From Spirochaetaceae bacterium (GTDB taxonomy: Bacteria; Spirochaetota; Spirochaetia; Treponematales; Breznakiellaceae): a DNA stretch of 5,884 nt. The position numbers were made by a program, and so were the translations under genes. The stretch is taken from contig JAISDF010000253.1 in assembly GCA_031265025.1 (NCBI GenBank), positions 1 through 5,884 of the forward strand, read 5' to 3'. Below the pieces are notes generated by a model. It saw only the letters and a program-made list of their open reading frames with translations, was not told where the DNA came from and searched no databases. Shown here one piece after another: positions 1-5,480 of the stretch; position 1 is the stretch's first letter; each line of letters opens with the position of its first letter.

Positions 1-362
1 GAGGGCCTGAAAGCATTAAAAGAAAAGCCCGCGTTTGAGAGGAGGTATATTCCGTAGCCGCTTTCTTTAAGGCCGCCGATAAATTTTTCCATCGCCCTGT
101 CGGGCTTAAAATGGTCATACCAGTGCGCAACAAGCCACGCGGCGTGGCGGCGCAGCCGCTTGGGAAGCCGCGCTTCCATAGCCGAGGCGGCCTTTTCTTC
201 GCTTATCACCCCCCGGTCAAGCTGCGCCCATTCAACAGAAGCAAAAACCGCGCGCCGCAGCAGTTCCGCGTCACGGGGATCAGGAGCCCTGGACGCGCAG
301 AAAAGCGCGGCGTCGAACGCGGCAAGCACATTCCCCATGTCAAATATAATGTTCTTTATCAC
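1..362 (-). CDS. HAD-superfamily hydrolase, N-terminal 120 residues (cut by left window edge)
   Basis: The GTG start at 362-360 opens a frame that stays open to the left edge, so the C-terminus is missing. The protein begins MIKNIIFDMGNVL, which is HAD motif I with nucleophile Asp8. LLSNA at 107-111 is motif II, with Ser109 closing a hydrophobic strand. Between them lies an alpha-helical cap region containing DRGVISEEKA (49-58), of the kind seen in small sugar-phosphatase-like HADs such as YihX. The family hydrolyses phosphate esters in the cytoplasm; the substrate cannot be told here. Motif I reads DxG rather than the common DxD, as in YihX-like GNV proteins, so the usual Asp+2 acid/base is absent. 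Motifs III and IV would lie outside the window. The start is supported by GGAGG six bases upstream. The gene follows mutS2 by 43 nt on the same strand with no visible terminator, so it probably ends or continues the same operon. Family confidence is high, function low. Confidence 0.85.
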   Translation of the reverse strand, partial: MIKNIIFDMGNVLAAFDAALFCASRAPDPRDAELLRRAVFASVEWAQLDRGVISEEKAASAMEARLPKRLRRHAAWLVAHWYDHFKPDRAMEKFIGGLKESGYGIYLLSNAGFSFNAFRP

Positions 363-368
363 CTTCCG

Positions 369-373
369 CCTCC
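369..373 (-). promoter_or_regulatory. Shine-Dalgarno site of the HAD gene
   Basis: GGAGG on the minus strand lies six bases before the GTG at 362-360. It decides the start of the HAD gene, because the first ATG in that frame (codon 9) falls inside catalytic motif I and cannot be the start. Confidence 0.75.
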
Positions 374-405
374 GCACCGTATATTCTCTCAGGATTTAAG
401 GCCCG

Positions 406-2760
406 CTACCGTTTCAACACCACTTCGGTACGGCCAAAGCCGCCAAGTTCGGGCCGGGAAAAATAGTAATCGGCCACGGCGTCCTCTTTTTTCAGGAAAT
501 CGTGCACCCCTTTCTGGAGTATGCCGTCCCCCTTGCCGTGGATAACGGCAAATTCGCCCAGGCCCGCAAGACTCGCCGCGTCTATCTGATGCCGCAGAGC
601 CTCAAGAGCTTCCTCAAGACGCATGCCCCGGAGATTGAGTTCCATACGGGCCTGTACCGCGCCTTGAAGGTCGGAGCTTATACTAAGCTCTTTCCGCCCC
701 TTTCGTGAAGGGGGTACGGGAAACAGTTCTTCCGGGGCAAAACTCATTTTGACCGAACCCAGTTCCACTATCCAGGAGCCTTTCTTCCCCGCCTTGACTA
801 TGGTTCCCTGTCTTTTGTTTTCCCCGGCCAGTACTTCCATGCCCGCCTCAGGGGTAAAATCCCCGGCCTCCCCGCTGTCCGTGAAGGCCCTCAGGGCGGC
901 TTCTTCCTCCGCGAGAGCCTGTTCCCGGAGCAGGCTTTGTTCTTCAAGCCCCGAGAGGAATTCCTTGACGGCAAGGGTTTTTTCCCGGGTAAGCTCCCCT
1001 TCCCTCACTTCCCTCACCAGGTTTTCAAGGGTTTTTCTGCTTTCGGACAAAAAACGGCGCAGGCTGTCCAGGCTCCCGCTTTTAAGGGCCAGTTCCTTCT
1101 GCCTGAGCGTGAGTTCCCTGAGTTCGGCCTTACGCCTTTCTTCTTTAAGCCTTTCCTCCATATCCCGGCCTGTCCTGAGGGCCTCGTCCAGTTCCCGGTG
1201 CTTGTTCCTGAGGCCGGTAATGAGGGCCGAAATATCGGAACGTTCCCCGGCAAGATAGGTCCGCGCGGTGTTGACAAGGCCTTCCGGGAGGCCGTTCCTC
1301 AGGGCTATGTCCAGGGCCCTGCTCTCTCCGGGTACGCCCATAACGATACGGTAGGTGGGGGAAAGGGTAAGCCCGTCAAATTCCACCGAGGCGTTTTCCA
1401 CGCCGTCCCGGCTGTACCCGTAGTTTTTCAGTATGCCGTGATGGGTGGTCGCCAGGACGCGGACGCCTTTTTCAAGCAGATGGTCCAGTATGGCCATCGC
1501 TATGGCACTCCCCTCCTCGGGATCGGTTCCCGAACCAAGTTCGTCAAGAAGAACCAGGGAACAGGCGGCGGCTTTTTCCGTTATCGAAGCGATATTGGTC
1601 ATGTGGGCCGAAAAGGTTGAAAGGGACTGGCTTATGGACTGTTCATCCCCTATGTCGGCATAGACGCCGTCAAAAAAAGGCAGGGCCGTTCCCTCGGCGG
1701 CGGGAAGGGCGAGTCCTGCCTGGTTCATCAGCGCGAAGAGGCCCACGGTCTTGAGGGCAACGGTTTTGCCCCCTGTATTGGGCCCGGTGATGATTACGGC
1801 GCGTACCGGGTCCTCCATAGAAAAATCAATGGGAACCGCGTCTTTTCCCAGAAGGGGATGCCGGGCCTGTTTGAGGATGACGCTTCCTGAGTCAAGGGCA
1901 TAGTGATAGCCCCGCGAAAGGCCGAAACGGGAACGGGCCCTGAGACTTTCAAGATACAGCGTTTTTTCATGCAGGGCCCTGAGATCGGGCGCGGCGGCGG
2001 CTATGGTCCCGGTAAGCTCAAGGAGGACGCGCCGTATCTCGGCGTCAAGGCGCCGTTCTTCCATAAGTATTTCGTTGTTTTTTTCGACTACTTCCTCAGG
2101 CTCAATAAACACCGTCTGGCCCGATGAGGACACTTCGTGCACTATGCCTCTGATCCTGCCCCGGAAATTGGCCTTCACCGAAAGAACCATGCGGCCGTTC
2201 CGCTGGGAAGGAAGGGCCGAACGGAGCATGCGGCGGTATTCTTCATCCTGGGTATACCGGGACGTGAGCCCTTCAAGGTCCCTGCCAAGATGCTGAATGC
2301 GGCGGCGTATCTCCCTGAGAGCGGGAAGGTCCCGCATGACGCCTTCCCTGGTAAGCACGCGGAACACCGCCTTTGGCACGGCGGAACAGTCGGGAAGCTC
2401 CTTGGCAAGGGCCGCTATGTCCGTTTCGCCGCTTTTCAGTATCCAGGCGCCGAATTCTTCGGCCCTTTCGGCAAAAAGCCCCAGGGCGCAGGCTTCGTCG
2501 GTCTCAAGGCACGAGCCTGAGACTTCAAGTTTGGGAAAGAGAAAGGCTATGGACGGAAAGCCCTGCCGGGGTTCGCCCGAATCGGCGTTTATAAGGACGT
2601 GAAATTCCTTGACCCGCTTTTTGAGGAGCGCCGCGGCTTCGGGGCGGCTTTCGGGCGCGGCGCGCTGTATCATGTTGGCGGCTTCTTCGCTCAGGGCTTC
2701 GGAAGCCGCCGCCATGCGTATGGCGTCAAATTCAAGAAGGGCCAGGGCCTTTCCGGTCAT
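406..2760 (-). CDS. mutS2: MutS2 ATPase with C-terminal Smr domain
   Basis: This is a full-length 784-residue MutS2, close to the usual family length of about 780. It starts with the typical LEFDAIR element at 9-15. The ATPase carries Walker A GPNTGGKT (326-333), the DEQSISQSLSTFSAHM signature (372-387), Walker B LVLLDELGSGTDPEEGSA (402-419) and the H-loop ATTHH (437-441). A charged coiled-coil-like segment spans about 517-626, a KOW-like beta segment about 639-680, and the Smr domain about 706-784 with HGKGDG at 741-746. MutS2 lacks the mismatch-reading domain of MutS. In other bacteria it suppresses recombination or splits collided ribosomes (the RqcU role in Bacillus). The Smr signature, usually LDLRG or LDLHG, reads LNLRG here (708-712), so a conserved Asp is replaced by Asn709. 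The start ATG overlaps the rsgA stop as ATGA (2760-2757). Only a weak GGGGA lies eight bases upstream, so translation is probably coupled to rsgA. Confidence 0.97.
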   Translation of the reverse strand: MTGKALALLEFDAIRMAAASEALSEEAANMIQRAAPESRPEAAALLKKRVKEFHVLINADSGEPRQGFPSIAFLFPKLEVSGSCLETDEACALGLFAERAEEFGAWILKSGETDIAALAKELPDCSAVPKAVFRVLTREGVMRDLPALREIRRRIQHLGRDLEGLTSRYTQDEEYRRMLRSALPSQRNGRMVLSVKANFRGRIRGIVHEVSSSGQTVFIEPEEVVEKNNEILMEERRLDAEIRRVLLELTGTIAAAAPDLRALHEKTLYLESLRARSRFGLSRGYHYALDSGSVILKQARHPLLGKDAVPIDFSMEDPVRAVIITGPNTGGKTVALKTVGLFALMNQAGLALPAAEGTALPFFDGVYADIGDEQSISQSLSTFSAHMTNIASITEKAAACSLVLLDELGSGTDPEEGSAIAMAILDHLLEKGVRVLATTHHGILKNYGYSRDGVENASVEFDGLTLSPTYRIVMGVPGESRALDIALRNGLPEGLVNTARTYLAGERSDISALITGLRNKHRELDEALRTGRDMEERLKEERRKAELRELTLRQKELALKSGSLDSLRRFLSESRKTLENLVREVREGELTREKTLAVKEFLSGLEEQSLLREQALAEEEAALRAFTDSGEAGDFTPEAGMEVLAGENKRQGTIVKAGKKGSWIVELGSVKMSFAPEELFPVPPSRKGRKELSISSDLQGAVQARMELNLRGMRLEEALEALRHQIDAASLAGLGEFAVIHGKGDGILQKGVHDFLKKEDAVADYYFSRPELGGFGRTEVVLKR

Positions 2761-3713
2761 GCCTTTTTCCCCGGGGGAAGGCCCGCAAGTTCCTCCCGTA
2801 TACGGAGAAAACTTTCATAGCGGTCCTCATGGATGACCCCGGCGGCAACCGCTTCCATGATTTTACAGCCCGGCTCTTTGGTGTGGGAGCAGGAAAGGCC
2901 GAAACTGCATCTTCCTTCAAGTGGGGCGAATTCCTTCATATACCGCAGCAGTTGATCGGGGGCAACGCCATCGGGCACCAGGCGTCTCACTCCGGGAGTA
3001 TCCACCACCGCGCCCTTCCCTTCCGGCCTTGAGAATTCGATGAGCACGGCGGAGCTGGTAATGTGGTTGCCCCTGTCGTATTTGGCGTTGACATCCCCGA
3101 CCCGCAATACGGGAAAGGGAAGCAGGGCGTTGAGGAGGCTTGATTTTCCCACCCCGGACTGGCCGGCCAGCACGCTGATTTTTCCGTCAAGGGCGGCAAT
3201 GAGAGCGTCCATGCCTTCTCCTGTCTTTGCCGAAACCCTGAACACCCCGTAGCCTATGCGGGCGAAATCTTCCAGGCGCTCCTCCACGTCGGGATCTTCC
3301 GAAAGGTCCGTTTTATTGCAGACTATGATCAGGGGGATGCCGGCGGCCTCTCCCTGAACAAGCAGGCGGTCTATAAAACGGGGCCTGAACGGAGGAGACG
3401 CCGGGGCGGTAACGCAGACAACCAGGTCCATGTTTGCCGCGAGAAGCTGGGTTGCCTTGGACCGGTGAACGCCCAGCCCCTTTTGGTTGAGCCTGGTGAA
3501 GGCGTTGCGCCGCGTTTCAAGGGCGGTGATCAGGGCGGATCCTTCATGCGCGGGGTCGTGTTCAAATTCCACCCAGTCGCCGGGGGCCAGGGGGTTGTAA
3601 AAGCCCTCCACCCCTTTAAGCACCTTACCCTTGATGCGGCAGCCGAATTCCCTTCCTTCTTCATCCTTCAGGGTGAAAATAGTACGGGACGCCTGTATGA
3701 TTCTGCCCCTCAT
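2757..3713 (-). CDS. rsgA: Ribosome small-subunit-dependent GTPase A (RsgA/YjeQ/YloQ)
   Basis: This 318-residue protein has the circularly permuted GTPase order that defines RsgA: an N-terminal OB-fold (about 1-70), G4 NKTD (133-136), G5 SAK (161-163), G1 P-loop GQSGVGKS (184-191), a G2-like GNHITS (215-220) and G3 DTPG (238-241). The C-terminal zinc knuckle is complete: Cys269, Cys275, His277 and Cys283, the last within EPGC. Length and domain order are normal. RsgA binds the 30S subunit late in assembly, checks the decoding site and leaves after GTP hydrolysis; in several bacteria (p)ppGpp inhibits it. The G2 motif, often GRHTT, reads GNHIT, a mild change that keeps the His and a Thr. The ATG overlaps the murI stop (ATGA, 3713-3710), and the gene's own TGA overlaps the mutS2 start in the same way. 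It is one of two genes in the leftward run with a strong Shine-Dalgarno sequence. Confidence 0.97.
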   Translation of the reverse strand: MRGRIIQASRTIFTLKDEEGREFGCRIKGKVLKGVEGFYNPLAPGDWVEFEHDPAHEGSALITALETRRNAFTRLNQKGLGVHRSKATQLLAANMDLVVCVTAPASPPFRPRFIDRLLVQGEAAGIPLIIVCNKTDLSEDPDVEERLEDFARIGYGVFRVSAKTGEGMDALIAALDGKISVLAGQSGVGKSSLLNALLPFPVLRVGDVNAKYDRGNHITSSAVLIEFSRPEGKGAVVDTPGVRRLVPDGVAPDQLLRYMKEFAPLEGRCSFGLSCSHTKEPGCKIMEAVAAGVIHEDRYESFLRIREELAGLPPGKKA

Positions 3714-4543
3714 AGGGCCTCCGATTTAGCATTGTCAAAAAGGACCAGTTCAAGGCCGAAGTCCCCGGCGCGTTTTTCCCAGGCGGCGCCCGGTTCCCCG
3801 CCGCCGGTAAGGAAACAGCGGGGCCGTCCCCCTCCCCCGCCCCGGCGCCACAGTCCCTGCCTGGAGAGAAGGCTTTCCGCCCGTGTTACCACGCCCGAAA
3901 CGGAATCGTAGATTGTCATGTCATCTCCGGCAAGCTCCCGGAATTCGTCAAGGAGAAAAAGAAAATGGGTGCAGCCGAGGACTATGCTGTCCGCCCCGGC
4001 GCTGCGGAATTTTTCGATATAGGGCCTTACGCTATTGAGTCTTTCGGCCTTTGACGCGCTGTCCAGGGCATGTTCGACAAATTCCACAAGCTCAGGCGCG
4101 GCCACGCCCATGACGCGGCAGTCCGGGTTGAATTTCCCCGCCAGGGACCGTATGTACTCGTCGGCTATGGTCCGTTCCGTTCCCAGCACCCCGGCAAGGG
4201 AAATGCGGCTGTTGAGCACGGCGGGCTTTACCGCCGGAACAGTCCCCACAAAGGGCAGGCCGGAAAACTCTTTCCTGAGGCTGTCCAGGGCGCTTACCGA
4301 CGCGGTATTGCAGGCCAGCACAACGAGCTTGGGACTGACAGCGGCAACAAGACGCGAAAGCAGGGAGGACAAGAGCTTTACCAGGGTATCCTTGTCCTTG
4401 CTTCCATAGGGGAAATTCAGGCGGTCGGCAACATAGGCCAGGTTCTCGCCGGGATTACGTTCCCTGAAATACCGCAGATAGGGAAGCCCCCCTATGCCTG
4501 AGTCAAGAAAAAGCACCGGGCCTTCGTTTGCGTAACGCTTCAT
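3710..4543 (-). CDS. murI: Glutamate racemase
   Basis: This 277-residue cytoplasmic enzyme interconverts L- and D-glutamate and supplies D-Glu for peptidoglycan. All family signatures are present: FLDSGIGGL with Asp14 and Ser15, YVADRLNFPYGS (37-48), ACNTAS with catalytic Cys78 (77-82), VGTVPAVKPA (99-108) and LGCTH with the second catalytic Cys191 (189-193). Both cysteines and the neighbouring Asn79, Thr80, Thr192 and His193 are intact, so the enzyme should be active. The C-terminal tail is slightly unusual, with five glycines at 235-239 between arginines, encoded by a G-rich tract at 3828-3843. The start overlaps the stop of the upstream zinc-ribbon gene (ATGA, 4543-4540), and the 15 bases before it contain no Shine-Dalgarno sequence, so translation is probably coupled. 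The stop overlaps rsgA. Placement between a zinc-ribbon gene and ribosome factors is not a peptidoglycan operon; it suggests a shared growth-linked transcript. Confidence 0.97.
   Translation of the reverse strand: MKRYANEGPVLFLDSGIGGLPYLRYFRERNPGENLAYVADRLNFPYGSKDKDTLVKLLSSLLSRLVAAVSPKLVVLACNTASVSALDSLRKEFSGLPFVGTVPAVKPAVLNSRISLAGVLGTERTIADEYIRSLAGKFNPDCRVMGVAAPELVEFVEHALDSASKAERLNSVRPYIEKFRSAGADSIVLGCTHFLFLLDEFRELAGDDMTIYDSVSGVVTRAESLLSRQGLWRRGGGGGRPRCFLTGGGEPGAAWEKRAGDFGLELVLFDNAKSEAL
3718..3722 (-). promoter_or_regulatory. Shine-Dalgarno site of rsgA inside the murI 3' end
   Basis: GGAGG on the minus strand lies four bases before the rsgA ATG at 3713-3711 and within the last codons of murI. 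It supports that start and allows ribosomes to initiate or reinitiate at the ATGA overlap. Confidence 0.7.
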
Positions 4544-4830
4544 TTGAAGAGGCTGTTAAAGGCGTCCCGGGCGTTTTTCTCCGAGGCGAGGGCTCCTGAC
4601 GAGCCTTTGGAAGCGGAACGGAAACGGGCGTCCAGGGAAAACCAGTCGCAGAAATTTCCCCTGTCCCTGTCTCTGGGGACTTCGGCCTGGGACTCGGCGC
4701 AGGAAGAGGCGTTTTCGATAAAGTGGCGGCAGTGGCGGCAGCAACGGAGATCCCGGCCGCAGGTCCCGCAGCGGAGGGAACGGCCCAGCGGTTCTCTGTC
4801 GGTAAGCGGCGACCCGCAGTACCAGCACAT
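4540..4830 (-). CDS. Small Cys-rich zinc-ribbon protein of unknown function
   Basis: This 96-residue protein begins MCWYC and has two CxxC pairs 15 residues apart (Cys2/Cys5 and Cys21/Cys24), a classic zinc-ribbon spacing. A second cluster follows: Cys30, Cys31, Cys34, Cys44, and Cys61 in NFCDWF (59-64). The rest is charged and soluble, with no signal peptide or membrane segment. I recall similar small proteins in treponemes, sharing a CxxCGR-type ribbon, a CRxCR segment and a C-terminal NFCxxF, but know of no assigned function. Zinc or nucleic-acid binding is inference. The start at 4830 is preferred over an in-frame TTG at 4890 because the shorter form puts the first zinc ligand at residue 2. 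The longer form would also bury the likely promoter and reach within 3 nt of the divergent start codon. The TGA overlaps the murI ATG, so this is the first gene of the leftward operon. Confidence 0.82.
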   Translation of the reverse strand: MCWYCGSPLTDREPLGRSLRCGTCGRDLRCCRHCRHFIENASSCAESQAEVPRDRDRGNFCDWFSLDARFRSASKGSSGALASEKNARDAFNSLFK

Positions 4831-4836
4831 AGCTCC

Positions 4837-4865
4837 ATCATACCCGGTAAGGGACAGTAGCGCAA
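4837..4865 (-). promoter_or_regulatory. Predicted sigma70-type promoter of the leftward operon
   Basis: On the minus strand, TTGCGC (4865-4860) is followed by a 17-base spacer and TATGAT (4842-4837). The -10 matches the TATAAT consensus at five of six positions; the -35 matches TTGACA only at TTG. The ATG of the zinc-ribbon gene lies six bases after the -10, so the expected transcription start falls at or just before the start codon. The GGAG between them is only two bases from the ATG, too close for a normal Shine-Dalgarno site. Confidence 0.55.
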
Positions 4866-4886
4866 TAAGCGGCGGAAGAGTATGAT
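4858..4886 (+). promoter_or_regulatory. Predicted sigma70-type promoter of the pentapeptide/MBL pair
   Basis: On the plus strand, TAGCGC (4858-4863) is followed by a 17-base spacer and TATGAT (4881-4886). The -10 is good and the -35 is poor. The ATG at 4893 lies six bases after the -10, as on the other strand. Its -35 overlaps the opposite promoter's -35, so polymerases could not occupy both at once. A GGAAGAG at 4874-4880 could act as a distant ribosome site (12 bases from the ATG) only if transcription starts further upstream. Confidence 0.45.
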
Positions 4887-4892
4887 ACAACC

Positions 4893-5480
4893 ATGTTTAC
4901 CATAACGCCCTGCGACGCCGGCTGCGGCAAGGCGGCGCTCTCCGGCTCCAATACCTGCGCCGTCCACTCAGCCGACCCCCAGGGGGAAGCCGGGCGTATC
5001 ACCGGCATCATAGCCAAGTCAAAAATCGTCAAGGACCTCAGCGCGGGCTATCTTCACTTTGAGGATACCGACTTTTCAGGCCGTTCCTTTTTCGGCTGCG
5101 GTTTTGTCAGGGCGGCTTTTACCCGCTGCCTTTTTACCAATGCCCTGATACGCATGAGCTTCTTTGACTTTTCGGTTTTTACGGACTGCGACTTTTCCAA
5201 ATGCGACATACAGTTTGCCTCCTTCGCCGGAGCGCGCATACTGAACTGTACCTTTGAGGATTCGGAACTTCTTCATGTAAATTACTGCGGAACCGAAATA
5301 TGGGATTCGACATTCAACAGGTCAAACCTCTACAACAGCCGTTTCATCAACGCCAATATAAAGGTGTCCGACTTCATAGACTGCAACATCAAGAAAACTT
5401 TTTTTATCAAGTCCCGGCGGGAAGGGGTTTCGTTTAAGGCGTCGAACACTGCCGAGGCCGTGTTCGATATGGGGGAGTAG
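4893..5480 (+). CDS. Pentapeptide-repeat protein with N-terminal Cys/His cluster
   Basis: This 195-residue protein opens with Cys7, Cys11, Cys22 and His25 (C-x3-C-x10-C-x2-H), a plausible zinc site. A short linker containing AKSKIVKDLSA (41-51) leads into an unbroken pentapeptide series. The central hydrophobic residue recurs every five positions from Phe56 to Phe171, giving about 24 repeats. At four repeats per turn this predicts about six coils of a right-handed quadrilateral beta-helix. Phe (or Tyr131) occupies every tenth position from 61 to 191, and Ile or Leu fills most alternate positions after 101. There is no signal peptide or membrane segment. Pentapeptide proteins include DNA-mimic gyrase protectors such as Qnr and MfpA, but many have no known role, and nothing here assigns one. 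I recall similar proteins in treponemes. No alternative start lies upstream in the nearby frame. The stop directly abuts the MBL gene, implying one transcript. Confidence 0.85.
   Translation: MFTITPCDAGCGKAALSGSNTCAVHSADPQGEAGRITGIIAKSKIVKDLSAGYLHFEDTDFSGRSFFGCGFVRAAFTRCLFTNALIRMSFFDFSVFTDCDFSKCDIQFASFAGARILNCTFEDSELLHVNYCGTEIWDSTFNRSNLYNSRFINANIKVSDFIDCNIKKTFFIKSRREGVSFKASNTAEAVFDMGE

Larger units (their letters stand above)
4837..4886. repeat. Inverted repeat formed by the two divergent -10 boxes
   Basis: ATCATAC at 4837-4843 is the exact reverse complement of GTATGAT at 4880-4886. The dyad centre, 4861.5, coincides with a GCGC core at 4860-4863 flanked by a matching T (4858) and A (4865). 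The arms are the -10 elements, so this is best read as promoter symmetry, though a dimeric regulator binding there cannot be excluded. Confidence 0.6.

Noticed and set aside
363..405. Possible terminator or promoter between mutS2 and the HAD gene
   Set aside because: No stable hairpin plus U-run was seen and no convincing -35/-10 pair; the gap is short enough for one transcript.
749..1620. Long plus-strand open frames opposite mutS2 (169 and 227 codons)
   Set aside because: They are antisense shadows in GC-rich DNA, rich in Ser/Arg or Gly/Phe with no family motifs, and the minus-strand mutS2 is intact and fully recognisable.
2761..2782. Palindrome-like CCCCGGGG with flanking GCCTT/AAGGC before mutS2
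   Set aside because: There is no loop in the centre and the flanks mispair; it also encodes the end of RsgA and has no U-tract, so neither a terminator nor a convincing hairpin.
4861..4871. CGC-AATAA-GCG small inverted repeat in the divergent region
   Set aside because: Only three-base arms, off-centre relative to the promoter dyad; expected by chance in GC-rich sequence.
4540..4890. Longer form of the zinc-ribbon gene from TTG at 4890
   Set aside because: The extra 20 residues contain no ligand or motif, would cover the promoter and come within 3 nt of the divergent ATG; Met at 4830 directly precedes the first Cys.
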